Shown in pieces: positions 1 through 7,831 of a stretch of DNA of 32,738 nt (position 1 is its first letter; each line of letters begins with the position of its first letter). The DNA is from an uncultured Clostridia bacterium (GTDB lineage Bacteria > Bacillota > Clostridia > Christensenellales > Aristaeellaceae). A program made the translations under genes and the position numbers. Below the pieces are notes generated by a model. The model saw only the letters and a list, made by a program, of their open reading frames with translations, did no database searches and was not told the origin of the DNA. The stretch covers positions 1 to 32,738 of the forward strand of contig CAMKJS010000035.1 in assembly GCA_946413245.1 (NCBI GenBank). Direction: 5' to 3'.

Positions 1-450
1 TTCTGGACCCGGCTGCCCCGCACCGGGCATATCTGCATCTTTGACCGCACCTGGTACGGCCGGGTGATGGTGGAACGGCTGGAAGGCTTCTGTTCCGAGG
101 ACGACTGGAAGCGTGCCTACAACGAGATCAACGAGTTCGAGCGCCAGCTGACCGAATGGGGCGCCGTGGTGCTGAAGTTCTGGATTCACATCGATCAGGA
201 CACCCAGCTTGCCCGCTTCACCGATCGCCAGAATACCCCGGAAAAGCAGTGGAAGATTACCGACGAAGACTGGCGAAACCGGGAAAAATGGCCCCAGTAT
301 GAGACCGCGGTGAACGAAATGGTTCAGAAGACCAGCACGAAGAACGCGCCATGGTATATCATCGAGTCCAACGACAAGAAGTACGCCCGGATCCGCACCC
401 TGAAGATCATTATCGACGCTCTGGAAACCGCCTGCAAAAACCACTTCTGA
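1..450 (+). CDS. Polyphosphate kinase 2 family protein, C-terminal part (5' end outside window)
   Basis: The frame is open from the first base, so only the last 149 residues are present. Near the start it reads FDRTWYGRVMVER, the conserved PPK2 segment that follows the Walker-type fold. Further on are WIHIDQDTQLARF and WKITDEDWRNREKW, also typical of PPK2/polyphosphate:AMP phosphotransferases. These enzymes move phosphate between inorganic polyphosphate and nucleotides in the cytoplasm. Whether this copy uses AMP, ADP or GDP cannot be told without the N-terminal half and the P-loop. It converges with the minus-strand HAD gene only 9 bases away, with no obvious terminator between them. The family call is firm; the substrate is open. 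Confidence 0.9.
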   Translation, partial: FWTRLPRTGHICIFDRTWYGRVMVERLEGFCSEDDWKRAYNEINEFERQLTEWGAVVLKFWIHIDQDTQLARFTDRQNTPEKQWKITDEDWRNREKWPQYETAVNEMVQKTSTKNAPWYIIESNDKKYARIRTLKIIIDALETACKNHF

Positions 451-459
451 TTTTCCGCA

Positions 460-1187
460 TCACGGAACGGATTGGCCCGACCATTTTTTAAGAATTGCGC
501 ACAGCTCGTCAAAAGACGAAGCACAGTAATCGATATCATATGCCTTCACGGCTTCCGCGACGTCTCCGGACGGCATAAACCATACGGAAGCCAGGGAGGC
601 ATTTTTCGCGCCGAGCATGTCTGAAGAAAGGGAATCGCCGATCATAATGCATGTTTCCTTCGGTTCTCCGATGCGCTCCAGGCAGATATCGAAGAATCTT
701 GCGTCGGGTTTGGTAACGCCCATGTCTTCGCTCACAAATAAACCGTCGATATACCGGTCGAGGCCGGTGGAAGCGATTCTGCCCTTCGCGTTTACGGTCG
801 CACCGTTGGAGGCGATATAAATCCTTGCGTCCGCTATTTCGTTTTTTACCTTCTGCACGAATTCCAGCGCGCCGTCCATCAGAACACCGTTGACGGACAT
901 CGTCCGGATGAAATCGTCATTGACCTGCAGCGGGTCCGGCTTCTCCGCGTCTCCCCGCCGCATCTCCTGAAAACATCCTGAAACCGCAGCGTGAACAGTT
1001 CTGTTCTCGAGATCGTTCCCTTCTCCAGCTGCAGCCAGAGGGATTTGTTGTATGCCTTAAACGCATGATAGATCTCATCCGAGAATGGAAGGCCGTTTGT
1101 CCTCAGCACAATTCCGAGGGCTTTGTATTCGGAAGCGTGAAAATCCAGCAGCGTCTCGTCGAGGTCAAAAAGGAAGTTGTGATGCAT
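460..1187 (-). pseudogene. HAD-family hydrolase (YjjG-like 5'-nucleotidase/phosphatase), split by a frameshift
   Basis: The N-terminal part (879-1187) starts MHHNFLFDLDETLLDF, the HAD motif I DxD, followed by a cap region. The C-terminal part (460-963), in another frame, has IYIASNGA (motif II), the lysine of VTKPDARFF (motif III) and IMIGDSLSSDMLGAKN (motif IV). Together they make one normal HAD-IA protein of about 240 residues, similar to YjjG. The frames join near 951-960 at a C/G run (ccccgcc on the plus strand), where one base seems missing. An SD (GGGAGG) sits 7 bases before the ATG. It lies 52 bases downstream of the methyltransferase gene and probably shares its transcript. It could be a true recent mutation or a sequence error; both halves look otherwise well conserved. 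Confidence 0.8.
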
Positions 1188-1239
1188 TCAGCGCCTCCCG
1201 GATGGTCATCTGTCTTTCGGTTTCATTCCTGTCCGTCAT

Positions 1240-2175
1240 TCAGTCCGTTATCTCTCCGGCAGCCAGCAGATTGTCTTTCCCCATGCCGCAGACATATGGA
1301 TTGGAGTCATACCGGTAGCAGAAATCCAGAAAGTCTTTTCTTTGGTCCGGATCCTTCATGATCCGGATCAGGATTTCCCGCGGGATTGTCCTTCCGTACG
1401 CGCCGGGGCCTGAAAGGCTGACGTTCTTCACACCGAATCCGGTCAGAATCGATTTCAGCTCGTCCGGCATGAAGGCGTAGGTGATGCACCAGGGCGTACC
1501 GCCCTGCTCATACTGCCTGATTTCTTCTTCCCCGCCCATCAGGCCGTCCGCCATCAGTTTTTCGGCATTCCGCTTATTGAATGAAAAACCGTTTATCATC
1601 TGATCCCGGTTTGCGACGCACCACCGCACAAAAGGATCGTCCGCGTTCTCGTCCAGGATGAACTGGTTCTTCTGGATCGGATTGGCCAGATACGGCAGTG
1701 AGCCCAGCCTGCCGGATACGCTGATCATGATTCGTTTCCCCGCTATCCGCACCAGTTCGCCGATAACCCTGTTCTGGTTGGGATAGGTATAGGAGACCGG
1801 CGCGTCAAAGGACATAACCAGATCGAATTCCCGGTCCCGGTAAGCGCTCAGGTCCTCCAGCGCGCCTTTCACAAAGGTGATCCTGTCCAGAACGCCTTCC
1901 CGTGCCGCCAGTTCCCGGGCCTTGTCGATCATCGGCTGAGATATGTCGAAGTGCGTCACATGACAGCCCTGTTTGGCCAGCAGGATGGAGAAGCGTCCGC
2001 TTCCGGCGCCGCCGTCGAACACAGTGCGGATCCCGTCAAGGTTTTCCAGCAATTTCCGCTGAATATGAGCCTTCTGAATAATGTCGTCAATATAGGTGTC
2101 TTCCCGGCGGCTCTCCAGCTCTCCTTTTTCCGGCAGATTCCACTGCCTCTCGGAGATCTTCTGGCTGTAGTCCAT
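1240..2175 (-). CDS. Class I SAM-dependent methyltransferase
   Basis: This 311-residue protein has the Rossmann motif I VFDGGAGSGRFSILLAKQG near residue 50, followed by VTHFDISQPMIDKARELA, where the acidic residue after strand 2 binds the SAM ribose. Motif II-like VMSFDAPVSYTYP follows near residue 120. These show a class I methyltransferase of the UbiE/ubiquinone-biosynthesis-like type. The methyl acceptor cannot be read from the sequence. The ATG has an AAAGGA ribosome site 8-9 bases upstream and a strong promoter at 2205-2233. The downstream HAD gene is likely co-transcribed. Fold confidence is high; no substrate is proposed. Confidence 0.85.
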   Translation of the reverse strand: MDYSQKISERQWNLPEKGELESRREDTYIDDIIQKAHIQRKLLENLDGIRTVFDGGAGSGRFSILLAKQGCHVTHFDISQPMIDKARELAAREGVLDRITFVKGALEDLSAYRDREFDLVMSFDAPVSYTYPNQNRVIGELVRIAGKRIMISVSGRLGSLPYLANPIQKNQFILDENADDPFVRWCVANRDQMINGFSFNKRNAEKLMADGLMGGEEEIRQYEQGGTPWCITYAFMPDELKSILTGFGVKNVSLSGPGAYGRTIPREILIRIMKDPDQRKDFLDFCYRYDSNPYVCGMGKDNLLAAGEITD

Positions 2176-2204
2176 ATGGTTAGTCCTTTCAAAAGATTGC
2201 GCTC

Positions 2205-2233
2205 ACTATACTACGGAAAACCAGTCGTGTCAA
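2205..2233 (-). promoter_or_regulatory. Sigma-A-type promoter of the methyltransferase-HAD unit
   Basis: On the minus strand, TTGACA (2228-2233) and TATAGT (2205-2210) are separated by exactly 17 bases. Transcription would start about 30 bases before the methyltransferase ATG. The promoter abuts the tatD remnant on the other strand. Confidence 0.75.
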
Positions 2234-2535
2234 TGGTTCACGGGCCTTGTGGCGCTGCAGTCCGCATGGCGGCGCCGGACCGTCCGGACAATCCGCTCGT
2301 GATTGCCGTTGGCGAAACAGGCCTGGATTAACTGGAGTATATTCTGCCGGAAACAGACGGACCATATGTAAAACCGGATCTTCCCGGCCTGAGTAAAAAG
2401 CAGGCGAAGAAAATCCGGAATACCAGTCTCATTCTTCCTGTTGTAGCGGAACGCATCGCGGAATTAAAGGGGATCACAAAAGAAGAAGTGGAAAACGCAA
2501 CTTTGGAAAACGCCAAACGGGTATTCCGTTTATAA
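2233..2535 (+). pseudogene. TatD-family DNase remnant with internal deletion
   Basis: Two blocks of TatD homology lie in the same plus-strand frame. The first ends NPLVIAVGETGLD, the TatD motif around the metal-binding glutamate. Then comes an in-frame TAA at 2329-2331. The second block, 2332-2535, reads LEYILPETDGPYVKPD, then AERIAELKGITKEEV and ENAKRVF, the normal C-terminus of TatD metal-dependent DNases. A complete TatD is about 255 residues, so roughly 100 or more central residues are missing, and the N-terminus is unrecognisable. The deletion joins the GLDY motif to the LPETD segment. No ribosome site is seen. It is a dead gene, probably left by recombination. Confidence 0.75.
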
Positions 2536-2539
2536 AAGC

Positions 2540-3652
2540 TTATTCCGCGTACTTTTCCGGTTCCGCCACCGCCCAGAACGCGGGCTTCGGCGTGCAGCGG
2601 GCGTCAAACAGCAGCGGATATTCATAGGAGCGGTAGCTCATATCGTCTTTCAGACCCCAGACCTCCACCGCCTCCGTCTGATCCGCGTACTCCAGCATCA
2701 GCTGCATCACCTGAGCGTACTTCTTCGCCTGCTTTGCGAAGTCCTCTTCCATATTTCCGAAGATGCCCACATCCAGTTCGCTGACCCGGAGCCGAAGGCC
2801 CAGGCCGGCAATTTTCTTTACCGCGTTGGACAGCATGGTCATTCCGGGCTCCAGCACCCGATGGTGCATCTGAAAACCATAGCCGTCGATCGTTCCGTCG
2901 GCAATCAGCGTTTCCAGCAGTTTCACGATGCCGTTCAGCTTTCCCGGATAAGCCGTGTTGTAATCGTTGTAATACAGCAGGGTTCCTTCCGGAGCGTACC
3001 GGCGGGCGTATTCGAAAGCCCGCTGCACATAGTCTTCCCCCACCACCGTATACCAGTTGGACTGCCGGATGGTCTTGGTACCGTCGTCAATAGCTTCGTT
3101 CACCACGTCCCAGGAAATGACCACGCCCGGGAAGTTTTCCTCCAGCCAGGCAAAAACTTCCCGGATATAGTTTTCCAGCCGGCCCAGCATGGCCTCCCGG
3201 CTCAGCACCGGTTTGGAAGCGTCGTAGCCTTCGTGGAAGAAGTCTTCCCGGGTTTCGATATGCCACAGCAGCACATGGCCGTGCACCTTGATTCCGTTCG
3301 CTTTCGCGAACCTGAGCAGCGGCAGGGCTGCATTGAAAGCCACCTTTACGGCGGTCTCGTCACCGGTTTCCAGAACGGCTTTCCGCGATGCGCTCCAGTC
3401 AACCACATAATTCGGTTTCAGTTCGTTCTCCGGCGTCAGAATACTGAACTGCTTTTTCATCAGAAGCAGCAGCTCCGGGCTCTGAAACGCCCGCTGTGGC
3501 GCGGCCGCGCCGAAATCGAACTTTCCGGCATAGATTTCCTTCAGGGAAGGAATGTCCTCCGTGTCTTTCAGCGCGGCCGCCGCCGGCAGACAGCTGCCGG
3601 CAAGAAGCAGGGTCAGCACCAGGGCCAGGATCCTTTTTCCGTACCGTTTCAT
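2540..3652 (-). CDS. Secreted GH10 endo-1,4-beta-xylanase
   Basis: This is a glycoside hydrolase family 10 enzyme, which cuts internal beta-1,4 bonds of xylan with retention. A signal peptide (KRYGKRILALVLTLLLAGSCLPAAAA) implies export. Family landmarks are TPENELKP, HGHVLLWH (binding subsites), WDVVNEAID with the acid/base Glu near residue 188, YYNDYN, and VSELDVGI with the nucleophile Glu near residue 294. The WGLKDDMSYR segment near the end is also typical. The usual GH10 catalytic domain fills the protein, with no binding module. The frame also allows a TTG start at 3658 that is better spaced from GGAG; the ATG at 3652 is used here. It is last in the 7496-2540 operon, 19 bases after the RraA-like gene. 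Confidence 0.93.
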   Translation of the reverse strand: MKRYGKRILALVLTLLLAGSCLPAAAALKDTEDIPSLKEIYAGKFDFGAAAPQRAFQSPELLLLMKKQFSILTPENELKPNYVVDWSASRKAVLETGDETAVKVAFNAALPLLRFAKANGIKVHGHVLLWHIETREDFFHEGYDASKPVLSREAMLGRLENYIREVFAWLEENFPGVVISWDVVNEAIDDGTKTIRQSNWYTVVGEDYVQRAFEYARRYAPEGTLLYYNDYNTAYPGKLNGIVKLLETLIADGTIDGYGFQMHHRVLEPGMTMLSNAVKKIAGLGLRLRVSELDVGIFGNMEEDFAKQAKKYAQVMQLMLEYADQTEAVEVWGLKDDMSYRSYEYPLLFDARCTPKPAFWAVAEPEKYAE

Positions 3653-3677
3653 ATACAAAGCGTCTCCGTTTCTGTTC

Positions 3678-4577
3678 TCAGCGGTTCGGCCGCTGTTCGT
3701 CGGCTTCAGCCTTCCGGGATTCCTCCATTTCTTCCTCCCAGGTCAGATGCCGGTAGGCTTCCGCCCGGGGGTCCCGGCCGAACCAGTCCAGGAAGTCCTC
3801 CATCATGGCCACCGTCCACATCCGGTCAATCTGGGCGGTCGTATAGGTGCCGCTCTTCAGCCGGTCAAAACCGAAAATATCCCGTACATGGTTCTTCTCC
3901 GCCCGGATCACCACGTCCTCCGCCAGATGCGGCGGAATGAAAATCACGCCGCTGATCGTGCCCAGCACCACGTCTCCGGGCATGCAGATCGCTTGGCCGA
4001 TCCGGCAGGGCATGTTGTATCCGGTCATGGAACAGTTGCCGATTCCGGTGGGATCCGTGCCCCGGTAAAAAATCTGGAAATGATCCATCTCGGCGATCTG
4101 CTGCAGATCCCGGACGCCGCCCCAGATCACGGCGCCGCCGTTCTTCGTGCGCGTGCGGATCGCGGTGGACAGGTTTCCTCCCACATAGGTGCCCTCGAAA
4201 ATCTTGTCATAGAGATCCACCACCACCACGTCGTCCTCCACCAGGTTGTCGATGACCCACTGATTGAAGAAACCCTTGTGGCCTTCTTCTTTCGTGCCGA
4301 TGTCCATCAGCACCTTGTCCAGATCCGGCCGCTTGGGCACCATGACCGCCGTCACAGCCCGGCCCACCAGCACGGTTCCGGGGGAAGTGACCTTAAAGTT
4401 GCATTCCCAGTTGTTCCGGTAACCCTGGTTCCACAGCGGACCCCAGGCTTCCTCGAATGTTATGTTGCGCATGCGCCGGAGAATATCCGCGCTGACCATG
4501 GGGCGACCGTCCGGCAGGCGTTCTCCCTTCCATTCCGGGGTCAGGCGCACGATTGTTTCCCGATCGTTGAAAAACAT
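3678..4577 (-). CDS. RraA-like family protein (possible oxo-acid aldolase)
   Basis: This 299-residue protein belongs to the RraA/HMG-aldolase superfamily. It has YVGGNLSTA near residue 131, GGVRDLQQI near 153 (the conserved R-D pair that binds metal and substrate) and GDVVLGTISGVIFIPPHLAEDV near 202. The family includes 4-hydroxy-4-methyl-2-oxoglutarate/oxaloacetate-type aldolases and the RNase E regulator RraA. Long versions of about 300 residues are often found beside enolase-superfamily dehydratases and SDRs in sugar-acid clusters, as here. The ATG has an AAGGGAG ribosome site. A retro-aldol step on a 2-keto sugar acid is a reasonable inference but unproven. RNase E regulation is unlikely in this context. 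Confidence 0.8.
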   Translation of the reverse strand: MFFNDRETIVRLTPEWKGERLPDGRPMVSADILRRMRNITFEEAWGPLWNQGYRNNWECNFKVTSPGTVLVGRAVTAVMVPKRPDLDKVLMDIGTKEEGHKGFFNQWVIDNLVEDDVVVVDLYDKIFEGTYVGGNLSTAIRTRTKNGGAVIWGGVRDLQQIAEMDHFQIFYRGTDPTGIGNCSMTGYNMPCRIGQAICMPGDVVLGTISGVIFIPPHLAEDVVIRAEKNHVRDIFGFDRLKSGTYTTAQIDRMWTVAMMEDFLDWFGRDPRAEAYRHLTWEEEMEESRKAEADEQRPNR

Positions 4578-4622
4578 GGTTTTTTCTCCCTTCTGTTCCC
4601 TCAGCCGTCATGATATAGAATA

Positions 4623-6128
4623 TCAGCGCAGCATCTGGCCGCAGTCGATCCGGATACAGTCTCCCGTCATGGCTTCTCCGGCCTCGGAGCAGAGATGCAG
4701 AACGGTTTCACCCACTTCTTCCGGCATCACCAGTCGGATCCCCCCGCGAAGCTGCGGGTTCGCGGTTTCCTTCGGCCGGGAATTCAGAAACGGCGGATTC
4801 CCTGTCTTGAATTCGATGCGCGCGCCGCCCAGGCTGATGCAGATCACCGGAATATTCTCCGGCAGCAGCTCTATCGCCGCTTCCCGTGTCAGCATTTTGA
4901 TCGCGCCTTTGGTCATGGCATAGCCTGCGTCGAAGCAGGTGGGCCGCTTTCCGTGCACGCTGCCGATATTGACGATCCGGGGCAGCGGGCTCTGCCGCAG
5001 GTATGGCAGCGCTGCCCTGATCATCCGCCAGTATCCGCCGAAATTGATTTCCCACAGCTTCCGCAGCGTGTCCAGATCGTACTGATCCACAAACCGGTTA
5101 TACTGCATGGCCGCGTTGTTCACCAGGATATCCAGTCTCCCGTAGTGTTCCACGGCCGCCTGCACCATTCCCCGGGCCTGCTCCGGATCCGATACGTCCG
5201 CCTGCACGAGGATAGCGTCCCCGCCCCGCTTCCGGATCCCCTGCAGCGTTTCCTCCGCCAGAGCCGGATTGGAGTTGCAGGTGACCACGCAGCGTATTCC
5301 CGCGGCGCACAGCACCCGGGCAATCCCGGCGCCGACACCTTTTCCGCTGCCGGTCACCAGGGCCACCCGTTCCTCCGGCGCCTTTTCTTTTGGGGCCTGA
5401 TCAGCCGCGAAGCGCTTCGGGGGCGGCATGAACGTCGGCGATTCCCTCGGTACCGGAACCCGCTGCCCGTAATACATCGTCATACCGCCGTCCGCCCGCA
5501 GATCGCTTCCGATCAGCGGTGCCGCGGCAGGCGTCAGCAGGAAACCCAGCAGCGGATTCAGCTGATCCGCCTCCGGCATGCGTCGGGAAGGATAGCGGAA
5601 ACTGGTTCCGTAATAGAACGGCGTCAGATCGCTCCGCAGATCCGGATCGTCGGCGGACGGCCCCCGCTGCACGAAATAGCACCGCACACCGTCCGGGCCG
5701 TAATCCTGACTGACCTCCCGGTTCAGCATCTGTACGGCGCCGCAGCCCGCGCTGAACAGGGTTCCGTAGCCCATGGGCTTTTCCGCGTGGACACTGCTGA
5801 CATAGATGATCGTACCGTCGCCTTTTCCCCGGAAAATCTCCCCGCAGACCTTCGTCACGCACCAGGCCGCCATCGGACCCTCGTCCCGGGCCCGGGCCTC
5901 CTGCGCCTCGTCCGTCGTCTCCAGCGGACTCTGGAAGGGCGGCGGCGCCGGGTGAATCACACCCGCCAGCGTATCGCGCCACGGTTCGAGAAATACACGC
6001 AGTTCTTCCTCTGCCCAGAGACACAGCCCCTGCGGAGATGAAATAACCTGCCAGCCCTGCTCTGCCAGCCAGGCGGAAGCTTCCTGCATTTCACGGGTCC
6101 GCAGATCCGTGATCCATACGCTTTTCAT
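4623..6128 (-). CDS. Tandem short-chain dehydrogenase/reductase fusion (degenerate N-domain, intact C-domain)
   Basis: This 501-residue protein is two SDR units joined near residues 225-253. The C-terminal unit is complete: VALVTGSGKGVGAG near 256-268 binds NAD(P), NNAA is near 337, and the catalytic set is S390, Y403 and K407 (GYAMTK). The N-terminal unit keeps SDR landmarks such as IIYVSSVHAEKP and SDLRADGGMTMYYG, but has no TGxxxGxG. Its YxxxK position reads FSAGC, so Tyr and Lys are replaced. It probably serves structure, as in other fused or pseudo-SDR pairs, and is not expected to catalyse. The gene is 12 bases after the dehydratase-like gene and has GGAGG before its ATG. A sugar or sugar-acid oxidation is likely from context; the substrate is unknown. 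Confidence 0.85.
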   Translation of the reverse strand: MKSVWITDLRTREMQEASAWLAEQGWQVISSPQGLCLWAEEELRVFLEPWRDTLAGVIHPAPPPFQSPLETTDEAQEARARDEGPMAAWCVTKVCGEIFRGKGDGTIIYVSSVHAEKPMGYGTLFSAGCGAVQMLNREVSQDYGPDGVRCYFVQRGPSADDPDLRSDLTPFYYGTSFRYPSRRMPEADQLNPLLGFLLTPAAAPLIGSDLRADGGMTMYYGQRVPVPRESPTFMPPPKRFAADQAPKEKAPEERVALVTGSGKGVGAGIARVLCAAGIRCVVTCNSNPALAEETLQGIRKRGGDAILVQADVSDPEQARGMVQAAVEHYGRLDILVNNAAMQYNRFVDQYDLDTLRKLWEINFGGYWRMIRAALPYLRQSPLPRIVNIGSVHGKRPTCFDAGYAMTKGAIKMLTREAAIELLPENIPVICISLGGARIEFKTGNPPFLNSRPKETANPQLRGGIRLVMPEEVGETVLHLCSEAGEAMTGDCIRIDCGQMLR

Positions 6129-6140
6129 GCCGCGCCTCCG

Positions 6141-7496
6141 TCAGCTCCATGTCCGGTCATGGGAATAGACGCCGTCCCAGCGGCTGGTATCCGCCCACAG
6201 CTCCGGATATTCCGGATGCAGGTGTTCCCGGATCACTTCGTCGTTGTAATCCTCCACGCCCAGGCCAGGCGCATCCGGTACAGTGATAAAGCCGTCCTTC
6301 ACAAGCGGTTTTTCGTGGCCCAGGGTGATATCGTTCCACCAGGGCACGTCCACAGAGTGGTTTTCCAGCACATAGAAGTTCTCGGTCGCGGCCACGGAGT
6401 GCACGCAGGCCAGCGCGGAAACCGGCGTTTCCGCCATATGAACAGCCATGGCCACACCGTACCGCTGCGCCAGATCGCCGATCTTCTTGTTCTCCAGAAT
6501 ACCGCCGGAAGACAGAATGTCCGGGTGAATTACGGAAACGCCCCGGGCCTGCAGCAGCGGTTCGAAGCCTTCCGCCAGGAAAATATCCTCACCGGTGCAG
6601 ATCGGCACGGTGGTGCTCTGGCTCAGGCGCACGTACTGATCCGTATACTGCCACGGAATCATGTCCTCCGCCCAGGCGATATTATATTTCTCCAGCCGGC
6701 GGCACAGGATGATGCAGTCCTCCACGCCGATATGCCCGAAATGGTCGATCGCCAGGGGAATTTCCCAGCCGATCACTTCCCGGACCTCCGCCACATACTG
6801 CTCCAGCCGGTCAAAGCCTTTCTGGGTCAGATGAATCCCGGTGAAGGGATGGGGGATGTTCTCACAGTCGTAGGCCCGGTTCCGCCAGTAACGTTTTTCT
6901 TCCACGGTCGTGGCTTCCGCCGCCCGGCGATGGGTTTCCTGAATTTCCGCCAGCATACCCAGCGGCGCGTTGATGGTGCCGGGTTCCCCGAACAGTTCTC
7001 CCAGCCCCAGATCCATTTTCAGGAAGGTGAATCCCTTCTCCATCCGGGCCTTCAGCGCCTTTCCCATCTCTGTGCCCGTATGCTTGCCCTCCACGTCCGT
7101 GTCGCAGTAACAGCGGATCCGGTCCCGGTATTTTCCGCCCAGCATCTGGTATACCGGCACGCCGTACGCCTTGCCGGCCAGATCCCACAGGCCTACTTCC
7201 ACCGCGCAGACGCCGCCGCCCTGCCGGGCGGGGCCGCCGAACTGCTTCACCCGGCGGAACAGCTTTTCCACGTTGCAGGGATTCTCGCCGATCAGGCGGC
7301 TCTTGAGCATTTCGGCATAGACGCGGTTGCCCCCGTCCCGGACCTCGCTGAGCCCTACGATACCCTGGTTCGTATAAATCTTCATCAGGGTGCAGTGCAT
7401 CGGCGCGCCGACGATGTCCGTAAACCGGATATCCGTGATTTTCAGTTCGCTGGGATAAGAGGAACGGTTAACTGAGGAAGAGATCATTTCATCCAT
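6141..7496 (-). CDS. Mandelate racemase/muconate lactonizing enzyme family sugar-acid dehydratase
   Basis: This 451-residue protein is an enolase-superfamily enzyme. The cap domain occupies about residues 15-130. The barrel carries the three metal ligands D251 (LAIDHFG), E277 (WAEDMI) and E303 (TGEDIF). Likely catalytic residues include K160 (FLKMDLG), H325 (VIHPDI) and H353 (AVHMAETP). The family abstracts a proton alpha to a carboxylate; most long members near carbohydrate genes dehydrate aldonic or uronic acids. About 50 residues between 165 and 225 are extra relative to the shortest family members. It is first in the operon, with GGAGGG 8 bases before the ATG and a promoter at 7547-7575. 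The exact acid (galactonate, gluconate, xylonate or other) cannot be assigned. Confidence 0.85.
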   Translation of the reverse strand: MDEMISSSVNRSSYPSELKITDIRFTDIVGAPMHCTLMKIYTNQGIVGLSEVRDGGNRVYAEMLKSRLIGENPCNVEKLFRRVKQFGGPARQGGGVCAVEVGLWDLAGKAYGVPVYQMLGGKYRDRIRCYCDTDVEGKHTGTEMGKALKARMEKGFTFLKMDLGLGELFGEPGTINAPLGMLAEIQETHRRAAEATTVEEKRYWRNRAYDCENIPHPFTGIHLTQKGFDRLEQYVAEVREVIGWEIPLAIDHFGHIGVEDCIILCRRLEKYNIAWAEDMIPWQYTDQYVRLSQSTTVPICTGEDIFLAEGFEPLLQARGVSVIHPDILSSGGILENKKIGDLAQRYGVAMAVHMAETPVSALACVHSVAATENFYVLENHSVDVPWWNDITLGHEKPLVKDGFITVPDAPGLGVEDYNDEVIREHLHPEYPELWADTSRWDGVYSHDRTWS

Positions 7497-7546
7497 AACA
7501 CAAACCCTCCATATTGGTCAGAATAAGGACCGCTCTTTTTGCGCTC

Positions 7547-7575
7547 ATTATGCAGCCTTCCGCCCGGCGTGTCAA
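7547..7575 (-). promoter_or_regulatory. Promoter of the sugar-acid/xylanase operon
   Basis: On the minus strand, TTGACA (7570-7575) and CATAAT (7547-7552) lie 17 bases apart. The predicted start is about 40 bases upstream of the dehydratase ribosome site. No clear repressor palindrome or catabolite-response element was recognised beside it. Confidence 0.75.
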
Positions 7576-7737
7576 GCGGGTTTTTCGTCAGCTATTGTCC
7601 GGACCGTACACTAACGGAATCCGCTTATATTTCACCACGGTTTTCGGCACCAGCCGCCGCACCTTCATGTCGACGTACAGCACGGTCAGAAGCTGTCGCC
7701 CGCTTTTTTGACATAACCTGCTTTTTTCCGAAAAAAG
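7576..7737. other. Intergenic remainder between divergent operons
   Basis: The gene-free stretch 7497-7831 separates the two divergent operons. Apart from the promoters noted, the minus strand shows an open frame from about 7695 to a TGA at 7588-7590, reading LLTVLYVDMKVRRLVPKTVV and onward. It has no start codon or ribosome site and I do not recognise it, so it may be a gene scrap. A TTGACA also occurs at 7708-7713 and again at 7738-7743, without a good -10 at the usual distance. Confidence 0.3.
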
Positions 7738-7756
7738 TTGACAGAAGCCTGAACTG

Positions 7757-7802
7757 TTTTAAGTTCATTTTAGGTTCGCCCCATATTCTGTCCGAGTATT
7801 AT
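7757..7802 (+). promoter_or_regulatory. Candidate response-regulator-activated promoter of the MacAB-like operon
   Basis: Two adjacent 11-bp direct repeats, TTTTAAGTTCA (7757-7767) and TTTTAGGTTCG (7768-7778), match at 9 of 11 positions. A -10-like TATTAT lies at 7797-7802. Counting 17 bases back from it puts the -35 position at 7774-7779, inside the end of the second repeat, where the sequence is not TTGACA. Tandem repeats of one helical turn that replace the -35 are typical of OmpR/PhoB-family activators. No kinase or regulator gene lies in the window, so the regulator is unknown. Confidence 0.5.
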
Positions 7803-7831
7803 CACGACCTGTCCGAAAGGAGGACTGCCGG

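Noticed and set aside
945-965. Possible programmed -1 frameshift in the HAD gene
   Set aside because: No slippery heptamer or strong downstream structure was seen, and HAD phosphatases of this kind are not known to use frameshifting.
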